Shown here in pieces: positions 21,009 through 29,568 of a DNA stretch of 64,000 bases (the first letter of the stretch is position 1; every line of letters begins with the position of its first letter). Both the position numbers and the translations under genes were made by a program. Source of the stretch: Paraburkholderia sp. CNPSo 3272. Lineage in GTDB: Bacteria; Pseudomonadota; Gammaproteobacteria; Burkholderiales; Burkholderiaceae. Under the pieces are notes generated by a model. That model was given only the letters and a program-made list of their open reading frames with translations, did no database searches and had not been told where the DNA came from. Location: assembly GCF_024206495.1 (NCBI RefSeq), contig NZ_JAMBPQ010000016.1:93480-157479 (forward strand), written 5' to 3'.

Positions 21009-21146
21009 GGGGACACCGTCAGAGTGGGGGCCGTTGCCAGCCGTTGAATCCGTTTTCTTGATTTACGCCGCTTACGTGACCGCTGTACGGCGTTGCGCGG
21101 GTACTACGTGCTTCCCGCGTTATGCGCCCAGGAGAGCCGAAAGGCG

Positions 21147-21175
21147 AATATACGCGACGAATCAAGGGGATGCAA
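21147..21175 (-). promoter_or_regulatory. Candidate gltB promoter
   Basis: Minus strand TTGCAT (21170-21175), 17-nt spacer, TATATT (21147-21152). It would give a leader of about 130 nt. The gap 21009-21261 shows no other supported element. Confidence 0.35.
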
Positions 21176-21261
21176 ATAAAAGGTGATGATTGAACCCCAA
21201 TTATCGAGTTGGTGCATTCGCACATTTTTTTATTGGTGCCATATCAAAGACGGACAAAAGA

Positions 21262-21285
21262 AAACGGCATCCGGAGATGCCGTTT
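21262..21285 (-). terminator. Terminator of the transposase-like gene
   Basis: AAACGGCATC, loop TCCG/CGGA, GATGCCGTTT: a perfect 10-bp stem 29 nt after the stop. On the minus strand it runs into TTTTCTTTT. It isolates the gene from gltB. Confidence 0.85.
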
Positions 21286-21314
21286 ATCTCGTAAACATTT
21301 GATCCGAAAAGCAA

Positions 21315-22349
21315 TCAGTGAGCACCAGTGCCCGGCTTGCGCTCGTCGTGTTCCGAACTCGAACCGGAGGAGGCACCGTTGCCGGAATCCTGCGAACCAC
21401 CGGAATGGCCGCTCGCGCCACCCGGATTTCCACCCGATGTTGTAGCCGAACCACTCCCGGCGTGGCCGCCTCCGTGCGTCGAGGTCGAGCCAGCCGGGTT
21501 GGCGCCGGAGTGCGAGCTAGAATGGGGGCCAGATTTGGCGGCGCCATGCCCCGCCGGCTGACCGCCGCCTGCGCCCGATCCGGCCGCAGGCGTCGAAGCC
21601 GGGCTTGCGGTGGGCGCGGCGCCAATAGCGCCCTGCGTTGCCGCAGGCGTGCCCGGCGCCTCGCGCACCTTGCGCGGGCGCCCGCGCGGCAGCGGCGAGA
21701 CGCGCCGGTTCGCCGTGCGCGACGCCCAATCGCGGTACGTGTCGCTGCCGAGCACCCAGCCCTTGAGCGTGGCCTGCATGAGCTGCGTCGTTTCGCGTTC
21801 GTCGAGCACCTGCTCGCAGAGTTCGCGATACGCGCGCTGACGCTCGAACGGCGTATTACCGAGCGCCCAGTAGAGCGGATGGTCGGTGATGAGGCTGTCG
21901 ACGGTCAGGCCGATGTGATGCCGGTAGCTCGACCATCGATAGTCTTCGGGCGCCGTCACGAGGTGGCCGCGCACCGGTGCGAGCTCGACGACGCGGCTCG
22001 CCAGCAGGAAGAAGCGCTCGCCCTCGATGACCGTCGCGCGGTAGCGCCCCTCCCAGAGCGTGCCGCGACGCGCATAGCGCCGGTTGAAATGCGCCACGTA
22101 GCGCCGGCCGACCGCCTGCATTGCCTTGGGCAGGCTGGATTCGTCGGAGGGCGTCACGAGCAGTTGCACCGCGCCGGGCATCAAAACCCACGCATGCACC
22201 GCCAGATGATGATCGCGCGCCGCGGCCTTCAGGCAGTCGATGAACAGTTCGTAGTCCTGGTCATCGACGAACGCGGGCTGCTGATCGAGACCGCGCAGGA
22301 TCACATGCTGTGGCTGATCGGGAACATAAAGACGTGCAAGCCGTGCCAT
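21315..22349 (-). CDS. Degenerate REP-associated tyrosine transposase (RAYT/Y1 family) with AT-hook and low-complexity tail
   Basis: The 344-aa product aligns over residues 1-165 with IS200-like RAYT proteins (MARLARLYVPDQPQHVILRG, GTLWEGRYRA, PEDYRWSSYR). The metal-binding HUH motif, normally NHVH after an 'LM' pair, reads GAVQ at 59-62. The catalytic tyrosine, expected in YIELNPV, is Val120 (VVELAPV). It should therefore not cleave DNA as a classical Y1 enzyme. Residues 221-227 (PRGRPRK) are a textbook AT-hook. Residues from about 230 are Gly/Ser/Ala/His-rich, probably disordered. The start at 22349 is where homology begins. Its frame is intact, with its own terminator, so it is probably a domesticated DNA-binding protein. 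Confidence 0.85.
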   Translation of the reverse strand: MARLARLYVPDQPQHVILRGLDQQPAFVDDQDYELFIDCLKAAARDHHLAVHAWVLMPGAVQLLVTPSDESSLPKAMQAVGRRYVAHFNRRYARRGTLWEGRYRATVIEGERFFLLASRVVELAPVRGHLVTAPEDYRWSSYRHHIGLTVDSLITDHPLYWALGNTPFERQRAYRELCEQVLDERETTQLMQATLKGWVLGSDTYRDWASRTANRRVSPLPRGRPRKVREAPGTPAATQGAIGAAPTASPASTPAAGSGAGGGQPAGHGAAKSGPHSSSHSGANPAGSTSTHGGGHAGSGSATTSGGNPGGASGHSGGSQDSGNGASSGSSSEHDERKPGTGAH

Positions 22350-22538
22350 GCTCGATTTTCCTGGTTCCGTTGGTGAATACCCGCAGACCCGCCAGGCCCC
22401 ACCAGCGTTAGTTCTCGCTGGCATGCGGCTTCGGCGGAAAGCTCGCGGCGCTTAGTAAAAAAGCTCTAACGGTCGCGTCTGGTTTGTTGCAAACGTTGTG
22501 TTCATAATGAGCGGGCCTTTCATGGAGGAGCAATTAAT

Positions 22539-23258
22539 ATGAAATTAAAACAGGCGCTGGCAGGGGTCGCCGCGCTCGCCAGTTTCACGGCGGCACACGC
22601 ACAATCCGCAAACACCTTCTACGTCACCACCGGCTGGTTCCGCTTCATGCCGCAGGACACCAGCGATCCGCTCAAGATCGACACCGTCGGCGGCGCGCCC
22701 GTCAACATGGCCATTCCGAATACAGGCGCCAGTGTCGGCTCGGCCGACACCGTGGGTTTCTCCCTCGGCTACTACATCACCGACCACTTCGCTACCGAAG
22801 CCGAACTGGGCATTCCGCCGAAGTTCGATATTTCCGGCGGCGGCAGCTTCAGCAGCTTCGGCAAGGTCGGCTCGGCAAAGCTGTGGAGTCCCGCGCTGCT
22901 GTTCAAGTACTACTTCAACAGCCCCGAAGCAAAATTCCGTCCTTACCTCGGCGTCGGCGTGACCTACGCCTGGTTCACCGACGCGAAGATCACCAACGGC
23001 TCCTTCGAACAGGGTGTACTTGGGGGTCCGACCAGTGTTTCGACGGATCGTTCCTGGGCCCCCGTGTTTAACCTGGGCTTCAACTACAACTTCACGAAGC
23101 ACTGGTTCGCCGGTTTCTCGCTCTCGTACATCCCGATCAACGTGACGGCCACGTACCACACGACGCTGAACAACCAGTTCGGCACCCAGCGAGTCGCGGA
23201 ATCGAAGATTCACCTGAACCCGCTCGTGACGTACCTGAAGGTCGGCTACAACTTCTAA
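22539..23258 (+). CDS. ompW: OmpW family outer-membrane beta-barrel protein
   Basis: A 239-aa precursor with a signal peptide ending AHAQS near residue 22. An 8-strand barrel follows, with the OmpW pattern GYYITDHFATEAELGIPP, SPALLFKYYFNSPEAKFRPYLGVGVTYAWF, and a C-terminal aromatic YLKVGYNF for BAM recognition. A GGAGGAG ribosome site precedes the ATG. OmpW proteins pass small hydrophobic compounds. It is divergent from the transposase-like gene. Confidence 0.95.
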   Translation: MKLKQALAGVAALASFTAAHAQSANTFYVTTGWFRFMPQDTSDPLKIDTVGGAPVNMAIPNTGASVGSADTVGFSLGYYITDHFATEAELGIPPKFDISGGGSFSSFGKVGSAKLWSPALLFKYYFNSPEAKFRPYLGVGVTYAWFTDAKITNGSFEQGVLGGPTSVSTDRSWAPVFNLGFNYNFTKHWFAGFSLSYIPINVTATYHTTLNNQFGTQRVAESKIHLNPLVTYLKVGYNF

Positions 23259-23634
23259 CGCCCTTCGGCGCCCCGCACTACCTCGCGCCGCCCCTTCGCC
23301 CCGCCCTTGCGGCGTCTGGCGGAGGGCGGCGTTTCCCGCCCGGCCGTGCACTTCCCTTCTTGGCGTCTCCATCGATTTTTCCCCGCCTTCGCATGGGCTT
23401 ATCCTGATTCTATGCCTCTGCGAAAAAGCGTGCTGTCCCCGTAATCACCTGTTTTGTCACCAGAGAGCGAATCCCAGCCTGGCAGGCGTTTGCCCCCGGC
23501 GCGCTGCGCTCGTTCAAGGCTCGGGCACTGGAATTGCGCAATACTTGCCCTCCTGCCCTCGCCCTACCGCGCCCTTTTTCGTGCGCCCCGCGGCGAGCCT
23601 TTTTACCTGTGACTTTTCAACGACGGAGCCATAC
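23259..23634. other. Intergenic stretch between ompW and the DUF883 gene
   Basis: This 376-nt gap has a GC-rich imperfect inverted repeat shortly after ompW (CCGCCC...GGGCGG, about 23321-23349) that could act as a terminator, and a sigma-54-like promoter near its end. No ORF is supported. Confidence 0.4.
23523..23537 (+). promoter_or_regulatory. Candidate sigma-54 (RpoN) promoter
   Basis: GGGCAC-N5-TTGC matches the -24/-12 consensus TGGCAC-N5-TTGC at 9 of 10 positions, with GG and GC spaced by 10 nt. The start site would be near 23549, about 86 nt before the DUF883 gene. Prediction by eye. Confidence 0.4.
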
Positions 23635-24009
23635 ATGAGCGCCTTTCCGAACACGCGAGAAGCCCTCGGCGATTCCTGGACGCGCACCAGCCGACACGCG
23701 CGGCGCATCGCGCGCCGCGGCCGCAGCGCCGCCGCCGATATCACCGACGAGCTGCGTGATCTGCTCGCCGAGCTGGAAAACACGCTGGGCGAAGGAACCC
23801 AGGCCGATGCCGCCGCGCTGCGCGCCGACATCCGCAAGCGTCTCGACGCCGCCCGCGAGCGGCTCGAAGTGGCGCGTGCAGCCGCGCGCGACCATACTGA
23901 CGCGGCCATCGCCGGCGCCGACGACTACGTGCACCGTAATCCCTGGCAGGCCGTCGCGATCGCTGGCGGCGTAGCGCTGGTAATGGGCGCCCTGCTGTCG
24001 CGCCGCTGA
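23635..24009 (+). CDS. DUF883 (ElaB/YqjD-like) membrane-anchored protein
   Basis: A 124-aa protein with a long amphipathic helical region (residues 10-95, rich in Ala, Arg, Glu). A C-terminal membrane anchor of the YqjD type follows: YVHRNPWQAVAIAGGVALVMGALLSRR. E. coli YqjD and ElaB bind ribosomes at the inner membrane in stationary phase. That role is only inferred here. The start follows a GGAG site. Confidence 0.9.
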   Translation: MSAFPNTREALGDSWTRTSRHARRIARRGRSAAADITDELRDLLAELENTLGEGTQADAAALRADIRKRLDAARERLEVARAAARDHTDAAIAGADDYVHRNPWQAVAIAGGVALVMGALLSRR

Positions 24010-24017
24010 AGGAAGAT

Positions 24018-24036
24018 CCGGGCGCCGGGCGCCCGG
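24018..24036. terminator. GC hairpin between convergent genes
   Basis: CCGGGCG, loop CCGGG, CGCCCGG directly between the DUF883 stop and the ugpQ stop. It lacks U-tracts. A bidirectional terminator is the likely role. Confidence 0.45.
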
Positions 24037-24044
24037 GCTGGGCC

Positions 24045-24803
24045 TCAAGCGTCGAGCGTGTGCGGCCCGATCACGTCGATACGGTCGGTGCAGACCGTAT
24101 CGACGCCCCAGCTCACTAGTTGCCGGGCGCGCTCGAGGTCGTTCACCGTATAGGCGAGGATGAAAAGCCCCGCCGACTTGATGCGCTCGACGAGCGCCTC
24201 GTCCAGATGGCGATGGCTCGTATGGAGCGACACACACTCGAGCGCCGCCGTCTGCTCGCGCCAGTCGGCGGGCACGCGCTCGAATAGCAGGCCGCGCGGC
24301 AGTTGCGGCGCGCTCGCGCGCGCTGCCTCGAGCGCCGCGTAGGAAAACGACGAGAGCAAAGGCGGCATGCCCGTCTGCGCTTCTTGCTCCCACAGGCGCG
24401 CCGTTTCGGCGCCGACCATGCGCCCTGTCTCCACGTCGCGGCCCGTGCAAGGCTTGATCTCGACGTTCGCCGCAAGCCCCAGCTCACGACAGCACGCCGC
24501 GACTTGAGCGAGCGGGGGCATCCGTTCGCCTGCAAAACGCGCGTCCCGCCAGCTGCCCGCGTCCAGCGTGGCAAGTTCCGCGTAGCGCATGCACGCCGCC
24601 GCGCCGTGCCCGTTCGACGTGCGGTCCACCGTGTCGTCGTGGAGCAGGAACACGACGTTGTCGAGGGACAGCCTGGCATCGAACTCGACCATCGTATGGC
24701 CGAGGCCCGCACCGGTGCGCAGCCCCGCGAGCGTGTTCTCGGGCGCGAGCGTGCCGCCTCCTCGGTGCGCGGCAACGCGCGGATAGGGCCAGGACTTGAT
24801 CAA
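24045..24803 (-). CDS. ugpQ: Glycerophosphodiester phosphodiesterase
   Basis: Hydrolyses glycerophosphodiesters to glycerol-3-phosphate and an alcohol. The 252-aa GDPD-fold product has AHRGGGTLAPENTLAG (catalytic His and Glu), EFDARLSLDNVVFLLHDDTVDRT, NVEIKP and, near the end, WGVDTVCTDRID. A TTG start at 24803 is chosen. It has a GGGAG site 6 nt upstream and homology begins within 10 residues; the open frame further upstream overlaps the next gene. Confidence 0.92.
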   Translation of the reverse strand: MIKSWPYPRVAAHRGGGTLAPENTLAGLRTGAGLGHTMVEFDARLSLDNVVFLLHDDTVDRTSNGHGAAACMRYAELATLDAGSWRDARFAGERMPPLAQVAACCRELGLAANVEIKPCTGRDVETGRMVGAETARLWEQEAQTGMPPLLSSFSYAALEAARASAPQLPRGLLFERVPADWREQTAALECVSLHTSHRHLDEALVERIKSAGLFILAYTVNDLERARQLVSWGVDTVCTDRIDVIGPHTLDA

Positions 24804-24850
24804 ATGGGCTCCCGGAAGGCAGGGGCGGTGAGATAGGGCGAGCCGCGCCC

Positions 24851-26077
24851 TCAAACGTCGTCGGCGACGACGAAGAGACGGCGGTACTCCTTCAGGGCGT
24901 AGCGGTCGGTCATACCCGCGATGTAATGCGCGATCAGCCGCGGCTGCACGGCGGCGTCCTGCGTCTGGTACGGCGGCGGCAACAGGCGCGAGTCTTCGCT
25001 GAACGCCTCGAACAGCCCCTTCACCACGCGCCGCGCCTTGTTGGCCATGCGCATCACGCGATAGTGGCGATACAGGTTGCGGTAGAGGAAGCGCTTGAGC
25101 GCTGCCGCCTGCGCGGCCACGCGCTCGCTGTGCGCGACGAGCGCGGGCGCCGTGCGCACGTCGTCGAGCGACTGCGGCGCGCACTCGGCGAGATTGCGCC
25201 GCGTCTGCCCGATCAGATCGACGATCAGCGTGTTGATGATGCGCCGCACCGTCTCGTGAACCAGCCGGCGGCCCTCGATCTGCGGATATTCGGCGCGCGC
25301 GGCGTCGTAGTGCGTTTGCCAGAGTTCGACCTCGGCGAGCTGCTCGATGGTGAGCAGGCCCGAGCGCAAACCGTCGTCGACGTCGTGGTTGTTGTAGGCG
25401 ATTTCATCGGCGATATTGGCGATCTGCGCTTCGATCGACGGCTGCCGGCCGAGCAGAAAACGCTCGCCCAGATCGCCCAGATGCCGCGCATGCTCGCGCG
25501 AACAGTGCTTGAGAATGCCTTCGCGCGTCTCGAAGCACAGGTTCAGGCCGTCGAACGCGCCGTAGTGCTCTTCGAGCTCGTCCACGACCGCGAGGCTCTG
25601 CAGATTGTGCTCGAAGCCACCGTGCTCGCGCATGCACTCGTTGAGCGCGTCCTGGCCCGCATGGCCGAACGGCGTATGGCCGAGGTCGTGGGCGAGAGAG
25701 ATCGCCTCGACCAGATCCTCGTTCACGCGCAGGTTGCGGGCGACCGAACGGGCGATCTGCGCGACTTCCAGGCTGTGCGTGAGCCGCGTGCGAAAGAGAT
25801 CGCCCTCGTGATTCACGAACACCTGGGTCTTGTACTCGAGGCGGCGAAACGCCGTGGAATGGACGATGCGGTCACGGTCGCGCTGGAACTCGCTACGCGC
25901 GGCGGGCGGCGGCTCTGGGTAGCGCCGCCCGCGCGAGCGCGAGGCGTGCGCCGCGTAAGGCGCGAGGCCGGCCTCGAATGACGCGACCAGCGCGGCGCTG
26001 GCGTCGCCACCAGGCGCCTCGCTGCCTTCCTGAACACTATGGGGATCACTACGGTTATCGCTGCGGGTGTCGCTCAC
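24851..26077 (-). CDS. dgt: Deoxyguanosinetriphosphate triphosphohydrolase-like protein (HD domain)
   Basis: A 408-aa HD-domain dNTPase that releases triphosphate from dNTPs. Motifs visible are SEFQRDRDRIVHSTAFRRLEYKTQVF, RLTHSLEVAQIARS (His) and LAHDLGHTPFGHAGQ (His-Asp), and later IADEIAYNNHDVDDG. The first 45 residues are Ser/Asp-rich and not conserved. It lies between aroB and ugpQ, an order common in Burkholderiaceae. Confidence 0.93.
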   Translation of the reverse strand: MSDTRSDNRSDPHSVQEGSEAPGGDASAALVASFEAGLAPYAAHASRSRGRRYPEPPPAARSEFQRDRDRIVHSTAFRRLEYKTQVFVNHEGDLFRTRLTHSLEVAQIARSVARNLRVNEDLVEAISLAHDLGHTPFGHAGQDALNECMREHGGFEHNLQSLAVVDELEEHYGAFDGLNLCFETREGILKHCSREHARHLGDLGERFLLGRQPSIEAQIANIADEIAYNNHDVDDGLRSGLLTIEQLAEVELWQTHYDAARAEYPQIEGRRLVHETVRRIINTLIVDLIGQTRRNLAECAPQSLDDVRTAPALVAHSERVAAQAAALKRFLYRNLYRHYRVMRMANKARRVVKGLFEAFSEDSRLLPPPYQTQDAAVQPRLIAHYIAGMTDRYALKEYRRLFVVADDV

Positions 26078-26111
26078 CGTTCCTCCGCAAAGGGTTGTCG
26101 CCGGCGCCGCC

Positions 26112-27194
26112 TCAGCTCTGCGTCGCGGCGGCGAGCGTGGCCTGCACGGCTTCGTCGGGCGCGCGGCCGATATGCGTCTCGCCGAAGCGCTCGAGCAGGA
26201 TAAACTTGATCGCCCCGCCCTCGGCCTTCTTGTCGACCTGCATCAGCTCGACGTAGCGCTCGGCACCGAGCGCGGGCGCACGCACCGGCAGCTTCGCGGC
26301 CTCGACCACGCGCACGAGGCGCGTGCGCGAAACTTCGTCCAGCATGCCCATGCGCACCGAAAGGTCCGCCGCCATCACCATGCCGCAGCCCACCGCCTCG
26401 CCGTGCAGCCACTCGCCGTAGCCGAGCCCGGCCTCGATCGCATGGCCGAACGTATGGCCGAAGTTGAGGATGGCGCGCAGGCCGCCCTCGCGCTCGTCGG
26501 CGGCCACGACCGATGCCTTGATCTCGCACGAGCGCTTGACAGCGTGCGCGAGCGCTTCGGGCTCGCAACGGTTGAGCGATTCGACGTTGGCTTCAATCCA
26601 GTCGAAGAATTCGGCGTCGGCAATCGCGCCGGTCTTGATGACCTCGGCAATGCCCGCCGCCAGCTCGCGCTGCGGCAGCGTGGCAAGCGCGCCGATGTCG
26701 GCGATCACGGCCTGCGGCTGGTAGAACGCGCCGATCATGTTCTTGCCGAGCGGATGATTGATGCCCGTCTTGCCGCCCACCGACGAATCGACCTGCGAAA
26801 GCAGCGTGGTCGGCACCTGGATGAACGGTACGCCGCGCATGTAGCAGGCGGCCGCGAAGCCCGTCATGTCGCCCGTCACGCCGCCGCCCAGCGCGATGAG
26901 CGTGGTCTTGCGATCGGCGCGCGAGGTGAGCAGCGCGTCGAAGATCTCGTTGAGCGTTTCCCAGTTCTTGTGCGCCTCGCCGTCGGGCAGCACCACCGTG
27001 TTGACGTCCTTGCCGAGCGGCGCGAGCGCGGCGCGCAGCGCCTCGCCGTAGAGCGGGTCGACAACGGTGTTCGTCACGATCGTCACCGACTTGCCGGCGA
27101 TATGGGGCGCGAAAAGCGCCGTCTGACCGATCAGGCCGGGGCCAATATGGATGGGGTAGGCGCGCTCGCCCAGTTCGACGTTGACGGTAATCAT
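26112..27194 (-). CDS. aroB: 3-dehydroquinate synthase AroB
   Basis: Second step of the shikimate pathway, converting DAHP to 3-dehydroquinate with NAD and a metal. The 360-aa product has GGGVTGDMTGFAAACYMRG, the block starting FIQVPTTLLSQVDSSVGGKT, and the metal ligands in LNFGHTFGHAIE. The start at 27194 (MITVNVELGERAYPIHIG) gives the normal length; the frame is open 18 codons further but without homology. It follows aroK by 73 nt. Confidence 0.97.
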   Translation of the reverse strand: MITVNVELGERAYPIHIGPGLIGQTALFAPHIAGKSVTIVTNTVVDPLYGEALRAALAPLGKDVNTVVLPDGEAHKNWETLNEIFDALLTSRADRKTTLIALGGGVTGDMTGFAAACYMRGVPFIQVPTTLLSQVDSSVGGKTGINHPLGKNMIGAFYQPQAVIADIGALATLPQRELAAGIAEVIKTGAIADAEFFDWIEANVESLNRCEPEALAHAVKRSCEIKASVVAADEREGGLRAILNFGHTFGHAIEAGLGYGEWLHGEAVGCGMVMAADLSVRMGMLDEVSRTRLVRVVEAAKLPVRAPALGAERYVELMQVDKKAEGGAIKFILLERFGETHIGRAPDEAVQATLAAATQS

Positions 27195-27267
27195 GCTCTG
27201 AACCTGTTGGGTTTCCGATGCACTGCCTGCTTCAGGACTCAGCGCCACTCACAGCGCGACCTGCGCC

Positions 27268-27816
27268 CTACTCGCGCGCCGTGGCCCGCACGACGCCGGC
27301 CATGTCGAGCTGCATCAGCACCATGTTGACGAGTCCGTTGACGGAAGGCCGGCCGGTTTCGATCACGAAATCCGCGACATCGCGATATAGCGGGTCGCGC
27401 ACTTCGTACAGCGCTTCGAGCCGCGCCTTAGGGTCTTCGGTTTGCAGGAGCGGACGATTCTTGTCGCGCCGCGTGCGCAGCCACAGGTCATGCGGATGCG
27501 CGCGCAGATACACGACGAAGCCGCGCGCCTTGAGCGCCGCGCGATTCTCGGGCCGCAGCACCGCGCCGCCGCCGGTCGCGAGAACGATGCCTTCGCGCCC
27601 CGTGAGCTCTTCGATCATCTGTGCCTCGCGGTCGCGAAAACCCGCTTCGCCTTCGAGTTCGAAGATCACCGGGATGCGCGCGCCCGTGCGCGCCTCGATC
27701 TCGTGATCGGAGTCGAAGAACGGACGCTCCAGCCGGCGCGCGACCGCCCGGCCCACGGTCGTCTTGCCGGCGCCCATGAGCCCTACAAAAAATACATTGG
27801 CGTTTGCGTCCCGCAC
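27268..27816 (-). CDS. aroK: Shikimate kinase AroK
   Basis: Phosphorylates shikimate with ATP. The 182-aa product has a P-loop GLMGAGKTT, the substrate-binding DSDHEIE and a GGGAVLRPENRAAL segment, then the LID arginine in RDKNRPLL. The start is GTG with an AGGAAA site about 8 nt upstream. aroK-aroB behind the pilus/secretin genes is a widespread proteobacterial order. Confidence 0.96.
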   Translation of the reverse strand: MRDANANVFFVGLMGAGKTTVGRAVARRLERPFFDSDHEIEARTGARIPVIFELEGEAGFRDREAQMIEELTGREGIVLATGGGAVLRPENRAALKARGFVVYLRAHPHDLWLRTRRDKNRPLLQTEDPKARLEALYEVRDPLYRDVADFVIETGRPSVNGLVNMVLMQLDMAGVVRATARE

Positions 27817-27954
27817 TTGCAGCGTTTCCTACGAAAGGTTGGTGCCGCAGCTTACTGGCAAAGCGGCGGCGTTGTCGAGCCTGCTGCCCCGTTGTTCCGG
27901 CCCCGACGAACATGCGGCTGCGCGCTTGCGGCCGGTCTGGGCAATCAACGAGGG

Positions 27955-29568
27955 TCAATTCGACTCCACGACACGCGGCGTGATGAACACCACCAGTTCG
28001 CTGCGCTGATCCCGGTGCGCGCGATGCGAAAAAAGCGCGCCCAGAACCGGTATTTTGCCCAGGAGTGGGACGCGCGTCACATCATCACGGTCATCGGTGG
28101 CGTCGATGCCGCCTATCGAGACCGTCCCGCCGTCTTCGATTTCCACGCGTGTCTGCACGTGTTTGGTGTTGATCGCAGGCCCGGCGGCCGTTTGCTCGCC
28201 GACACTGTCCTTGGCCACATCGAGGTCGAGTATCACGCGGCCATCGGGTGTGATCTGCGGCTCGACTTCGAGTTTCAGGCTGGCGCGCCGGAACTGCACG
28301 CCCGAAACGCCCTGCCCGACCTTCGCCTGATAAGGCAGCTCGGTGCCCTGCTCGACGACAGCCTTCGTACGGTCGGCGGTGACGACGCGCGGACTCGACA
28401 CCACGCGCCCGCGCCCTTCTGCCTCGAGCGCGCTCAACTGGATGTCGAGCAGGCGCGTGGCGCGCGCGGCCAGCAACGTGAGCCCAAGGCCTGCGGCCTC
28501 GAAGCCGGCGATCGGGCCCGCCGCGAGGTCGTACACCGTGCCGTCGGCTCTCGTGGTCAGGCCGCGTGAGGGCGTTGCATCCACGGCCACCGGCGTCACG
28601 CCAAGACGCACGCCCAATTCGCGCGACAGCCCCTCGTCTCCCTCGACGATGCGCGCCTCGATCAGCACCTGACGCGCGGGCGCATCGAGCCGCCACACGA
28701 GCTCGCCGATCTGCTCGAGTCGGCCCGGCAGGTCGGTGACGAACAAGAGGTTCGTGCGCGCGTCAGCCACCGCCGTGCCGCGCTTCGACAAAGCGCGCTG
28801 GGTGCCCGAACCGGTCAGGAAGCGGCGCAAATCCTCGGCGCGTGCGTAGTGCAACTCGAACGACCGGCTCGCGAGCGGCTCCAGCTCCGCGGCCCGGGCG
28901 TGCGCCTCGTAACGCTGCCGCTCGCGCGCCGCCACCTCCGCGGCGGGCGCGACCCAGATCACATCGCCGATGCGCGACATCGCCAGGCCGCTTGCCTCTA
29001 GCAGCAGGTCGAACGCGGTACGCCACGGCACGCGGTCGAGGCGCAACGTCACCCGGCCGCGCGCCCGTTCGCTTGCGACGATATTGAGCTTCGTGAACTG
29101 GGCGAACGCATGCAGCACAGCCGTGAGTTCTGCCCGCTGGAAGTTGAGCGTGATCGGCCGGTCCGGCGGCAACCCGTCGTTGGCTGCGTCGGCGTCGCGA
29201 AGGCGCATCGGCGCGCGCATGGGTACGGGCGGTCCTTCGAGCGGCCCGGCTGCTGGGGCGTCGGTGCCGGGTTCGCGCGAAGGCTGGGAGGCGAGTTGGG
29301 ACGCGCCAGCGTCGCCGTCCGCGAGCGCCTGCGAAGCGTCTTCGGGCGCAGGAGCATCGCTGCCTCCCGCGAACGGATTGGCGATCCACTGTTTCACTGC
29401 GGGCTCAGCCGCACCATCGGGTAACGGCGGCACTTCGTAGCGCGCGAGCGCCGCTGGCGGACCTGCCCACCCAGGTCGAGGCAACGGCACCGCGGCCCAT
29501 GCAGCGCATGCAGCAACGCTCACCGTCAACCCGCCGAGGACAGCAACGCTCCGTTTGCGCACGCTCAT
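27955..29568 (-). CDS. pilQ: Type IV pilus / competence secretin PilQ (HofQ-like, short)
   Basis: Forms the outer-membrane secretin ring for pilus passage or DNA uptake. The 537-aa product has a signal peptide (to about residue 25) and a Pro/Ala-rich linker. A secretin short N domain follows (ITLNFQRAELTAVLHAFAQF), then an N1 domain. The secretin core follows (LIEARIVEGDEGLSRELGVRLG), with VVSSPRVVTADRTKAVVEQGTELPYQ and a C-terminal VPLLGKIPVLGALFSH. No AMIN domains are visible, unlike the usual PilQ of about 700 aa. Its ATG overlaps the upstream stop. Confidence 0.93.
   Translation of the reverse strand: MSVRKRSVAVLGGLTVSVAACAAWAAVPLPRPGWAGPPAALARYEVPPLPDGAAEPAVKQWIANPFAGGSDAPAPEDASQALADGDAGASQLASQPSREPGTDAPAAGPLEGPPVPMRAPMRLRDADAANDGLPPDRPITLNFQRAELTAVLHAFAQFTKLNIVASERARGRVTLRLDRVPWRTAFDLLLEASGLAMSRIGDVIWVAPAAEVAARERQRYEAHARAAELEPLASRSFELHYARAEDLRRFLTGSGTQRALSKRGTAVADARTNLLFVTDLPGRLEQIGELVWRLDAPARQVLIEARIVEGDEGLSRELGVRLGVTPVAVDATPSRGLTTRADGTVYDLAAGPIAGFEAAGLGLTLLAARATRLLDIQLSALEAEGRGRVVSSPRVVTADRTKAVVEQGTELPYQAKVGQGVSGVQFRRASLKLEVEPQITPDGRVILDLDVAKDSVGEQTAAGPAINTKHVQTRVEIEDGGTVSIGGIDATDDRDDVTRVPLLGKIPVLGALFSHRAHRDQRSELVVFITPRVVESN

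Noticed and set aside
21315..22349. Calling the gene an active IS200/IS605 insertion sequence.
   Set aside because: HUH and catalytic Tyr are both replaced, there is no companion tnpB, and no flanking terminal hairpins or target repeats were found.
22350..22538. A CRP/FNR-like palindrome (TTGCAAACGTTGTG) before ompW.
   Set aside because: The half-sites match neither consensus well, and spacing to the possible CATAAT box is not convincing.
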